Shown in pieces: positions 1 to 5,968 of a stretch of DNA of 8,573 nt. A program made the position numbers and the translations under genes. Numbering within the stretch: the first letter of the stretch is position 1; each line of letters starts with the position of its first letter. This DNA is from CAMPJU01 sp046566095 (lineage in GTDB: Bacteria; Pseudomonadota; Gammaproteobacteria; Xanthomonadales; Xanthomonadaceae), in contig JBKHXI010000029.1 of assembly GCA_046566095.1 (NCBI GenBank), positions 1-8,573 on the forward strand. The letters are read 5' to 3'. The notes beneath the pieces were generated by a model. That model worked only from the letters and a program-made list of their open reading frames with translations, was not told the origin of the DNA and searched no databases.

Positions 1-1381
1 CCTGCAGCCAGCCGGGCGACAACGCCGCCGCCTGCAGCAGCAAGGGCACCAGCAGCGCCCAGCTCCAGACCGCGAAGCCTGCGACAAGCCCCGCGACCAC
101 CGCCCGCGGCGGCGTCTCCGGCCGCCACACCGCGAACGCCAGCGCTGGGGCGAGCGTGGCCAGCGCCGAGAACGAGACCGCGCCGACGTCGGCCAGCGCG
201 CTGTTGCCGGCGATCAGCCGGTTGTAGCCCCAGGCCAGCAGCATGATCGCCACGATCGCCGCGCGCCGCTGGCGCAGCACGCTGGCGCGCAGGTCCGCGC
301 CGGCGTCGCGGCGCCAGGCCCCGCGCAGCAGGCCGGGCGTGAGCCAGTGGTTGCCGATCATCACCCCCAGGGTGAGCGTGGCCACCACCACCATGCTGGT
401 CGCCGCGCTGACCCCGCCGAGGAAGCCGAACAGGGCCAGTCCCTCCCGGCCCTGCGACAGCGGCAGCGCCAGCACGTACAGGTCCGAGGACAGCCCGGTG
501 CCGCCCAGCAGCACGGTGCCGGCGTGCGCCAGCGGCAGCAGCGGCAGCGCGATCGCCAGCATGTAGGCCGGGAACAGCCAGCGCGCGGTGCGCACGTGCG
601 CCGGGTCGCGGCATTCGACCACGCCGACGTGGAACTGGTGCGGCAGCACGAACATCGCCAGCACGCCCAGGATCACCAGCGGCATGAAGCCGTCGGCCGG
701 GGTCTGCGGCGGCGCCGGCGCCGGCGCGTCCGGCAGCTGCAGGCCGAACACCACGAACGCGCCCAGGGCCAGCATCGCCACCAGCTTGAACAGCGACTCG
801 AACGCGATCGCCAGCACCAGCCCGCGGTTGTGCGCGGTGGCGCTGGCGCTGCGCGCGCCGAAGGCCATCGCGAACAGGGCCATCGCCAGCGCCACGTACA
901 GCGCCCCGTCGCGCCACACCGGCTGCAGCGCCGCCGGGTCGCCGCCGGTCACCATGGCGTAGCTCATCGCCACCGCCTTGAGCTGCAGCGCGATGTAGGG
1001 CACCAGGCCGAGCGCGGCGATCGCGGTCACGGTCGCCGCCACCCGCGAGTCCTTGCCCAGGCGCGAGGCGATCAGGTCGGCCAGCGAGGTGGCGTTGGAC
1101 TCGTGCGCCATCCGCACCAGGCGCACGATCGCGCCGGCCGCGAACAGGTACAGCAGGATCGTGCCGATGAAGGTCGGCGGCAGCGGCCAGCCGTAGCGGG
1201 CGGCCTGGGTGACCGTGCCGTAGAAGGTCCAGGAGGTGCAGTAGACCGCCAGCGACAGCGCGTACACGACCGGCCAGTGCCGGGCCAGCGCCTGCGGCCG
1301 CCGTTCGGCGTACACCGCCACCGCGAACAGCACCCCGAGCCACGCCAGCGCGGCCAGCACCACCACGCCGTGGCTCAGCAC
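1..1381 (-). CDS. SSS-family (sodium:solute symporter-like) membrane module, probably the N-terminus of a CbrA-like sensor histidine kinase; partial
   Basis: The frame is open from a GTG at 1381 through the window edge and gives 460 residues, so the C-terminus is missing. An in-frame TGA at 1400-1402 limits the start, and GTG 1381 (VLSHGVVVLAALAWLGVLFAV) puts the first membrane helix at the very N-terminus, as the family expects. No good Shine-Dalgarno is visible. There are about 12-13 hydrophobic segments. Recognisable motifs are YCTSWTFYGTV (47-57), ESNATSLADLIASRLG (94-109) and FLGGVSAATSMVVVATLTLG (320-339). These match the SSS domain of the CbrA type, in which a transporter-like domain is fused to PAS, HisKA, HATPase and often receiver domains and senses or transports amino acids (histidine in Pseudomonas CbrA). 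The kinase part would lie beyond position 1 and is not seen, so a stand-alone symporter remains possible. It is transcribed in the same direction as the upstream TonB receptor but is separated from it by a strong terminator. Confidence 0.85.
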   Translation of the reverse strand, partial: MLSHGVVVLAALAWLGVLFAVAVYAERRPQALARHWPVVYALSLAVYCTSWTFYGTVTQAARYGWPLPPTFIGTILLYLFAAGAIVRLVRMAHESNATSLADLIASRLGKDSRVAATVTAIAALGLVPYIALQLKAVAMSYAMVTGGDPAALQPVWRDGALYVALAMALFAMAFGARSASATAHNRGLVLAIAFESLFKLVAMLALGAFVVFGLQLPDAPAPAPPQTPADGFMPLVILGVLAMFVLPHQFHVGVVECRDPAHVRTARWLFPAYMLAIALPLLPLAHAGTVLLGGTGLSSDLYVLALPLSQGREGLALFGFLGGVSAATSMVVVATLTLGVMIGNHWLTPGLLRGAWRRDAGADLRASVLRQRRAAIVAIMLLAWGYNRLIAGNSALADVGAVSFSALATLAPALAFAVWRPETPPRAVVAGLVAGFAVWSWALLVPLLLQAAALSPGWLQ

Positions 1382-1440
1382 CGCGCCGCCCGCCTGTCGT
1401 CAGCGTCCACCGGTTCCCCGCCGCCCGGAACGTACCCCGA

Positions 1441-1476
1441 AAAAGAATACAGCGGCGGACCGGGGTCCGCCGCTGC
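1441..1476 (-). terminator. Rho-independent terminator of the TonB-dependent receptor gene
   Basis: A perfect 12-bp inverted repeat (CAGCGGCGGACC at 1451-1462 and GGTCCGCCGCTG at 1465-1476) is followed on the minus strand by TATTCTTTTT (1450 to 1441). It starts 26 nt past the receptor stop codon. Stem, tight loop and U-tract make a textbook intrinsic terminator. It should insulate the downstream SSS/sensor gene, which begins at 1381, from receptor transcription. Confidence 0.93.
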
Positions 1477-1502
1477 AAGCCGACCGGCTCGGGGGAGACC
1501 GG

Positions 1503-3728
1503 TCAGAAGTCGTAGCGCACGCTCAGACTGTATTGACGCGGAGCGCCGTAGAAACCGGTCAGGATGCCCAGCACCGGGATGTTGTAGCCGGTGGTGCGGT
1601 ACTCCTCGTCGGCCAGGTTGCTGCCCTGCAGGGACAGCGTCCACGGCCCGCCGGATTTCCAGATCACGCCCGCATTCAGCAGGCCGTAGCCGGGCTGGCG
1701 GATCGCCTCGGACAGGTCGGTGGTGGGATAGACCTCGCTCTGGTAGCTGTAGCCCACGCGGGTCGACAGGCTGCCGCCGCGCGCCAGCTCGGTGCGGTAC
1801 TCCAGGTTGACCGCGCCCGAGAACTCCGGTGCGTTGGTGAAGCGCTGGCTGTCGGCGATGTTGACCCCGCGGCTGATGAACTCGTCGTACTCCGCGTCCA
1901 GCCAGGCCAGGTTGCCCGACAGCAGCCAGTTGCGGGTCGGCAGCCACTGGTATTCGACCTCCAGGCCCTGGACCGTGCCCTCGCCGGCGTTGGTGAAATC
2001 GCCGAAGAACGCGTCGTCCACGCCGTCGCCGTTGCTGTCGAAGGCGGTGAACACCGACAGCTGGATGTCCTCGTACTTGTTGTGGAAATAGGCCAGGTTG
2101 AGGAACAGGCTGCGGTCGAGGAAGCTCATCTTGCTGCCGACCTCGAAACTGTCGACCTGCTCGTCCTCGAACGGCTCGGCCGAGCGCGGCACCGCGACCG
2201 AGTTGGCACGGATGTTGAAGCCGCCGGACTTGAAGCCGCGGGTCGCCAGGCCGTAGACCATGATGTCCGGCGTGACATGCCAGTCCAGCGAGACCTTGGG
2301 CGAGACGTTCTGGAAGTTCACCGTGCGGTCGAAGTCGGCGACCACCGAGATCGGCCGGGTGTAGGTGCCGTCGCTGTAGCCGCGGTTGAGCACCACCGCG
2401 CGCTTGTCCTCGTCGGTCCAGCGCGCGCCTACGCCCAGTTCCAGCCGCTCGTTGAGCTCGAACGTCCAGTCCGTGTATGCCGCGATGCTCTCGGTGAACA
2501 TCGTGCCCTGGGTGTCGCCGAAGATGAAGCCGAAGAAGTTGTTGAGGACCTGGCCGCCGGCCTCGCCGTTGAAGCGGTAGAGCCCGAACACGCCGCGGGC
2601 GCGCCCGCCGGCGTCGTAGTTGGCCTGCAGCTCGTTGGTGACCTGCTGGTCGCGGTAGAAGGCCTTGACGTCGGCGATCGGCTGCGGGGTGGTGTCGAAG
2701 TCGATGTTGGTCTCGGTGTCCGACTGGCGCTTGGCGAGCACGTACTTGAAGCGCCAGTCGTCGTTCATGCGCCAGTTGACGGTGGCCGAGCCGCCGTACA
2801 GGCGGGTGTCGTTGATGTTGGGCATGCCGCTGCGCACGTCGTAGCGGTCGTCGAGCGGGGGGAACTGCGGTGTGAAACGGTTGGGCGCCAGCATCTTGGC
2901 GCCGCGGGCGCCGGAGTTGTCGTCCATCCAGTCGATCGCGAACTGGATGTCGAAATCCTCGCTGACGTAGGCGCCCAGGCCCAGGCGGAAGGCGTCGATG
3001 CGCTTGTCGCTGACGTCCTCGCCGAGGGTCAGGTTCTCGCCGAAGCCGTCGCGGTTGAGGCTGGCGACCGCGACGCGCCCGCGCAGGCCGCTGTCCGAAC
3101 CGCCAATGGGGCCGCCGATCGCGCCCTTGAAGTCGCTCTGGCCGTAGTTGCCCAGGGTCGCCGAGGCGAAGCCCTCGGTCGCGCGCGGCAGGCCGCGCGA
3201 GACGTACTTGATCGCGCCGCCGATGGTGTTCTTGCCGTACAGCGTGCCCTGCGGGCCGCGCAGCACTTCCACCCGCTCCACGTCGAACACGTCCAGCAGC
3301 GCGCCCTGGGGACGGGCGATGTAGACGTCGTCCAGGTAGATGCCCACGCCCGGGTCGACGCCCCACAGCGGGTCGGACTGGCCGATGCCGCGGATGTAGG
3401 CGGTCACGGTGCTGCTGGAGCCGCGTGCGGCGTAGATCGTCAGGTTCGGCACCTGCGCGTCGAGGTCGCCGAGGTCCTCGACCGCCAGCCGCTCGAGCGT
3501 GTCGGCGGTGAACGCGGTGACCGCGACCGGCACGTCCTGGATCGTCTCCTCGCGCTTGCGGGCGGTGACGGTGACCGCGTCGATCGTGGTCGCGTCGCGC
3601 GCCGGCGGCGGCTCCTGGGCTTCGTCCTGCGGCTGCTGCGCCCAGGCCGGCGCGGCCAGGCCGGCGGCCAGCAGCGCGCTGCCGACGGCCAGGGTCAGTT
3701 GCCTGCGCTTCATCGCGTCCCCTTTCAT
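1503..3728 (-). CDS. TonB-dependent outer-membrane receptor
   Basis: A complete 741-aa protein of normal length for this family. It has a signal peptide (basic KRRQ, hydrophobic LTLAVGSALLAAGLAAP, cleavage expected after AWA at residue 30). A TonB-box-like stretch TIDAVTVTA (48-56) follows. The plug domain spans about 60-178 and includes PNLTIYAARG, YIRGIG, VGIYLDDVYIARPQG and the strongly conserved VEVLRGPQGTLYGKNTIGGA (153-172). The rest is a 22-strand-type barrel rich in alternating aromatic residues, ending in SVRYDF with the C-terminal Phe typical of outer-membrane proteins. The receptor would bind a ligand at the cell surface and import it using TonB-ExbBD energy. The ligand cannot be read from sequence; I see no siderophore-specific mark and no clear Fur box. 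Start: ATG 3728 is preceded by a perfect AGGAGG at 7 nt. A second in-frame ATG at 3713, with AAGGGG in front, gives the same mature protein. It is divergent from the GntP-family permease, and a strong terminator follows. Confidence 0.95.
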   Translation of the reverse strand: MKGDAMKRRQLTLAVGSALLAAGLAAPAWAQQPQDEAQEPPPARDATTIDAVTVTARKREETIQDVPVAVTAFTADTLERLAVEDLGDLDAQVPNLTIYAARGSSSTVTAYIRGIGQSDPLWGVDPGVGIYLDDVYIARPQGALLDVFDVERVEVLRGPQGTLYGKNTIGGAIKYVSRGLPRATEGFASATLGNYGQSDFKGAIGGPIGGSDSGLRGRVAVASLNRDGFGENLTLGEDVSDKRIDAFRLGLGAYVSEDFDIQFAIDWMDDNSGARGAKMLAPNRFTPQFPPLDDRYDVRSGMPNINDTRLYGGSATVNWRMNDDWRFKYVLAKRQSDTETNIDFDTTPQPIADVKAFYRDQQVTNELQANYDAGGRARGVFGLYRFNGEAGGQVLNNFFGFIFGDTQGTMFTESIAAYTDWTFELNERLELGVGARWTDEDKRAVVLNRGYSDGTYTRPISVVADFDRTVNFQNVSPKVSLDWHVTPDIMVYGLATRGFKSGGFNIRANSVAVPRSAEPFEDEQVDSFEVGSKMSFLDRSLFLNLAYFHNKYEDIQLSVFTAFDSNGDGVDDAFFGDFTNAGEGTVQGLEVEYQWLPTRNWLLSGNLAWLDAEYDEFISRGVNIADSQRFTNAPEFSGAVNLEYRTELARGGSLSTRVGYSYQSEVYPTTDLSEAIRQPGYGLLNAGVIWKSGGPWTLSLQGSNLADEEYRTTGYNIPVLGILTGFYGAPRQYSLSVRYDF

Positions 3729-3738
3729 CGCGTCCCCT
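3709..3738 (-). repeat. Perfect 15-bp tandem duplication covering the receptor's ribosome-binding site and start codon
   Basis: On the minus strand the unit AGGGGACGCGATGAA occurs twice head to tail (3738-3724 and 3723-3709) with no mismatch. Each copy carries a purine-rich SD-like run and an ATG, so the gene has two in-frame starts exactly five codons apart. The extra codons, MKGDA, precede the signal peptide n-region. It looks like a replication-slippage product that kept the frame. Confidence 0.95.
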
Positions 3739-3741
3739 CCT
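3736..3741 (-). promoter_or_regulatory. Ribosome-binding site of the TonB receptor (AGGAGG)
   Basis: AGGAGG on the minus strand sits 7 nt upstream of ATG 3728 and is the consensus anti-SD complement. It favours 3728 over ATG 3713, whose upstream sequence is only AAGGGG, and over any start further upstream such as 3854. Confidence 0.8.
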
Positions 3742-3747
3742 GCGGGT

Positions 3748-3778
3748 GCATGCGGTCGGCGGCCCCCTCGCCGCATGC
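3748..3778 (-). promoter_or_regulatory. Inverted repeat GCATGCGG-N15-CCGCATGC in the receptor leader; possible operator or mRNA hairpin
   Basis: Two perfect 8-bp arms (3748-3755 and 3771-3778) flank a 15-bp spacer. The near arm ends 6 nt upstream of the receptor's AGGAGG. It could be a repressor or activator site for the divergent pair. If the receptor transcript starts upstream, it could instead be a leader hairpin next to the ribosome-binding site. Each arm holds the self-complementary GCATGC. No regulator is encoded in the window to link it to. Confidence 0.45.
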
Positions 3779-3782
3779 CGGC

Positions 3783-3838
3783 AAGGTATGCGCCCGCGGC
3801 GGGCGGCGGCACTGTACCTTCGGACAATGGGCCGGCCC
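3783..3838. promoter_or_regulatory. Divergent promoter region between TonB receptor and GntP permease, with nested inverted repeats
   Basis: Visible elements are AAGGTA (3783-3788) and TACCTT (3815-3820) as a 6-bp inverted pair, GCCCGC-G-GCGGGC (3792-3804), and the palindrome GGGCCGGCCC (3829-3838). GACAAT at 3823-3828 is a plausible -10 for the plus-strand permease, since GACAATGGGCC-like boxes are common near gene starts in this bacterial group. It would give a leader of about 50 nt. I find no convincing -35 on either strand and no clear -10 for the receptor. Promoter position is inference. Confidence 0.35.
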
Positions 3839-3888
3839 GGCCCAGCGCGGACACTGGCGGCCTGGCCCGAGACCGCGCGTGGTGACCG

Positions 3889-5292
3889 ATGTCGTTCCTG
3901 ATCGTGCTGGGCGCGCTGGCGTTCCTGATGCTGGTGGCCTACCGCGGCTACAGCGTGATCCTGTTCGCGCCGGTGGCGGCGATGGGCGCGGTGCTGCTGA
4001 CCGATCCCTCGCTGGTCGCGCCGATGTTCACCGGGCTGTTCATGGACCGGATGGTGGGCTTCCTGAAGCTCTACTTCCCGGTGTTCCTGCTGGGCGCGGT
4101 GTTCGGCAAGGTGATCGAGCTTTCGGGCTTCTCCAAGTCGATCGTGGCCGCGACCATCCGCGTGGCCGGCGCCGGGCGCGCGATCCTGGCGATCGTGCTG
4201 GTGTGCGCGCTGCTGACCTACGGCGGCGTGTCGCTGTTCGTGGTGGTGTTCGCGGTCTACCCGTTCGCCGCCGAGCTGTTCCGCCAGGGCGACATCCCCA
4301 AGCGCCTGATCCCGGGCGCGATCGCGCTGGGCGCGTTCACCTTCACCATGACCGCGCTGCCCGGCTCGCCGCAGATCCAGAACATCATCCCGACCGCGTT
4401 CTTCGGCACCGACGCCTGGGCGGCGCCGGTGCTGGGCGGCATCGCCGCGGTGTTCATCCTGGTCGCGGGCATCGCCTACCTGGAATGGCGCCGGCGTTCG
4501 GCCATGCGCGCCGGCGAGGGCTATGCCGGCGCGCTGCCACTGGTGAACGAGCCCGAGCCCTTCGGCGGCGAGCGGCTCGCAAACCCGTGGATCGCGATCC
4601 TGCCGCTGGTGCTGGTGGGCGTCAGCAACAAGCTGTTCACCGTGCTGATCCCGCGCTATTACGGAGCCGAGCACAGCTTCAGTCCCTCGGTGGTCGGCGA
4701 GGCGGCGCCGGTGGTGCAGGAGGTGTCGCGGGTCGCGGCGATCTGGGCGGTGGAGGGCGCGCTGCTGGTCGGCATCCTCAGCGTGCTGCTGCTGGCCTGG
4801 CGGCCGGTGCGCCACCGCTTCGCCGAGGGCAGCAAGGCCGCGGTCGGCGGCGCGCTGCTGGCCGGCATGAACACCGCTTCCGAATACGGCTTCGGCGCGG
4901 TGATCGCCGCCCTGCCCGGCTTCCTGGTCGTGGCCGACACGCTCAACGCGATCCCCGACCCGCTGGTCAACGAGGCGGTGACGGTCAACGTGCTGGCCGG
5001 CATCACCGGTTCGGCCTCCGGCGGCATGGGCATCGCGCTGGCGGCGATGGCCGACAGCTTCATCGCCGGCGCCGAAGCCGCCGGCATCCCGATGGAGCTG
5101 CTGCACCGGGTCGCGTCGATCGCCTCCGGCGGCCTGGACACGCTGCCGCACAACGGCGCGGTGATCACCCTGCTGGCGGTCACCGGCCTGACCCACCGCC
5201 AGAGCTACAAGGACATCTTCGCCATCACCCTGATCAGCACCGCCTCGGTGTTCCTGGTGATCGGCCTGTACTACGCCACCGGCTGGGTGTGA
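3889..5292 (+). CDS. GntP-family permease (gluconate/hydroxybutyrate-type organic anion:H+ symporter)
   Basis: A 467-aa inner-membrane protein with about 12-14 hydrophobic segments, near the usual 440-470 length. Family hallmarks are LYFPVFLLGAVFGKVIELSG (61-80), LLTYGGVSLFVVVFAVYPFA (108-127), TALPGSPQIQNIIPTAFFGT (155-174), NTASEYGFGAVIAALPG (328-344), GITGSASGGMGIALAAMADS (371-390) and ASGGLDTLPHNGAVITLLAV (412-431). GntP proteins import gluconate and related sugar acids. The subgroup with this C-terminal SGGLDTLPHNG signature is often annotated as a D-beta-hydroxybutyrate permease, which I favour over gluconate because no gluconate kinase or other gluconate gene is adjacent. The substrate stays unproven. 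ATG 3889 matches the family N-terminus; only a weak GGTGA lies 3 nt before it. It is divergent from the TonB receptor, and the 160-bp gap is likely a shared regulatory region. Confidence 0.92.
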   Translation: MSFLIVLGALAFLMLVAYRGYSVILFAPVAAMGAVLLTDPSLVAPMFTGLFMDRMVGFLKLYFPVFLLGAVFGKVIELSGFSKSIVAATIRVAGAGRAILAIVLVCALLTYGGVSLFVVVFAVYPFAAELFRQGDIPKRLIPGAIALGAFTFTMTALPGSPQIQNIIPTAFFGTDAWAAPVLGGIAAVFILVAGIAYLEWRRRSAMRAGEGYAGALPLVNEPEPFGGERLANPWIAILPLVLVGVSNKLFTVLIPRYYGAEHSFSPSVVGEAAPVVQEVSRVAAIWAVEGALLVGILSVLLLAWRPVRHRFAEGSKAAVGGALLAGMNTASEYGFGAVIAALPGFLVVADTLNAIPDPLVNEAVTVNVLAGITGSASGGMGIALAAMADSFIAGAEAAGIPMELLHRVASIASGGLDTLPHNGAVITLLAVTGLTHRQSYKDIFAITLISTASVFLVIGLYYATGWV

Positions 5293-5295
5293 CGA

Positions 5296-5314
5296 CCGCG
5301 CGGGGCGGCTTTCT
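5296..5314 (+). terminator. Weak terminator-like hairpin after the GntP permease
   Basis: CCGC (5296-5299) pairs with GCGG (5305-5308) across a 5-nt loop, followed by CTTTCT. The 4-bp stem and short U-run make this marginal. It is nevertheless well placed, 4 nt past the permease stop codon. Confidence 0.25.
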
Positions 5315-5316
5315 GT

Positions 5317-5345
5317 GAGAATGCGGGCCCTCCCCGCCCCCGCAT
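5317..5345 (+). promoter_or_regulatory. Possible -10 element and inverted repeat upstream of the DUF456 gene
   Basis: GAGAAT (5317-5322) in the context TGTGAGAATGCGGGCC resembles -10 boxes of this bacterial group, but no matching -35 is seen. ATGCGGG (5321-5327) and CCCGCAT (5339-5345) form a perfect 7-bp inverted repeat with an 11-bp spacer and no U-tract. It is therefore more likely a leader hairpin or operator than a terminator. Confidence 0.3.
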
Positions 5346-5368
5346 CCCGCACGAGGCCCGATCCCGCC

Positions 5369-5854
5369 ATGGACGCCCAGACCCTGTACTACCTGCTGGC
5401 CGGCGTCATGGTCGTGGTCGGCGTGCTCGGCATCGTCCTGCCCGCACTGCCCGGCGTGCCGCTGGTGTTCGCCGGAATGTGGCTGGCGGCCTGGGCCGGC
5501 GACTACCAGCAGGTCGGCGCGACCACGGTGGCGATCCTGGCGGTGCTCGCGGTGCTGTCGCTGGGCATCGACCTCCTCGGCACCCTGCTCGGGGCCAAGC
5601 GGGTCGGGGCCAGCCGGCTGGCCCTGGTGGGGGCCGCGGTCGGCACGGTGGCGGGGCTGTTCTTCGGTATCGTCGGCATCCTCGTCGGACCGTTCGCCGG
5701 GGCGCTGGCCGGCGAGTTCCTGCACGGGCGCAAGGTCGGCCAGGCCGCCCGGGTCGGGGCCGGCACCTGGCTGGGGATCGTGATCGCGGCCGCGCTCAAG
5801 CTGGGCCTGGCCTTCGCCATGCTGGGCCTGTTCGCGCTGGCCTGGTGGCTGTAG
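5369..5854 (+). CDS. DUF456 family small integral membrane protein
   Basis: A 161-aa, almost entirely hydrophobic and glycine/alanine-rich protein with about 4-5 membrane segments. DUF456 traits are the N-terminal helix ending in GIVLPALPGVPLVFAGMWLA (21-40), a central turn GTLLGAKRVGASRLALVGAA (71-90), the glycine-rich hairpin GTVAGLFFGIVGILVGPFAG (92-111) and the GEFLHGR motif (115-121). The family's biochemical role is unknown; it is an inner-membrane protein. ATG 5369 is chosen because it places the first helix at the N-terminus. The upstream GTG 5315 would add a proline/arginine-rich stretch without family likeness. The SD is poor (GAGG about 12 nt away). It lies 76 bp after the permease and 114 bp before the PLD-like gene, so an operon is possible but not shown. 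Confidence 0.88.
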   Translation: MDAQTLYYLLAGVMVVVGVLGIVLPALPGVPLVFAGMWLAAWAGDYQQVGATTVAILAVLAVLSLGIDLLGTLLGAKRVGASRLALVGAAVGTVAGLFFGIVGILVGPFAGALAGEFLHGRKVGQAARVGAGTWLGIVIAAALKLGLAFAMLGLFALAWWL

Positions 5855-5968
5855 CCTCGCTCACTGGATTCACACCGCGCTGAATGGGGATTCCGGACAG
5901 TGGCGCCGGCGCCCTGCGCCGTCCCGTCCGTTGCGCGCAACCCACCCGAAACGCCCGGGAGCCGAACC
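5855..5968 (+). promoter_or_regulatory. Leader/intergenic region before the PLD-like gene, with two 12-bp palindromes
   Basis: The 114-bp gap holds two perfect 12-bp palindromes, GGCGCCGGCGCC (5902-5913) and GTTGCGCGCAAC (5930-5941), plus a short inverted pair ATTCA (5868-5872)/TGAAT (5881-5885). GACAGT at 5896-5901 could be a -10 box, in a context like the GACAAT upstream of the permease, but no -35 fits. In such GC-rich DNA the GGCGCC palindrome may be chance. GTTGCGCGCAAC, 27 nt before the start codon, is the better operator candidate. Confidence 0.3.
5957..5961 (+). promoter_or_regulatory. Ribosome-binding site of the PLD-like gene (GGGAG)
   Basis: GGGAG lies 7 nt before ATG 5969. It decides the start in favour of 5969 over the upstream in-frame GTG 5900, which would add 23 proline-rich residues ahead of the N-terminal membrane helix. 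Confidence 0.7.

Noticed and set aside
347..1810. 487-codon plus-strand frame over the left end
   Set aside because: It is a His/Gln/Arg-rich shadow of the SSS module on the opposite strand, which has a coherent 460-residue membrane protein translation.
3729..3854. Longer start for the TonB receptor at 3854
   Set aside because: It would add 42 residues ahead of a clean signal peptide and run through the intergenic palindromes. The perfect AGGAGG lies in front of ATG 3728.
1533..5318. Long plus-strand open frame (1261 codons) opposite the receptor and overlapping the permease
   Set aside because: It is antisense to the receptor and in a different frame from the permease. It shows no family likeness; the true genes there have clear motifs.
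1375..5370. Very long minus-strand open frame (1331 codons) across the receptor and the permease
   Set aside because: It is antisense to the permease and out of frame with the receptor. Its translation is low-complexity, rich in Arg, His, Gln, Gly and Ala, as expected from the shadow of GC-rich codon use, and shows no domain.
5855..5941. Possible rho-independent terminator after the DUF456 gene
   Set aside because: No stem followed by a T-run is present; the palindromes there lack U-tracts.
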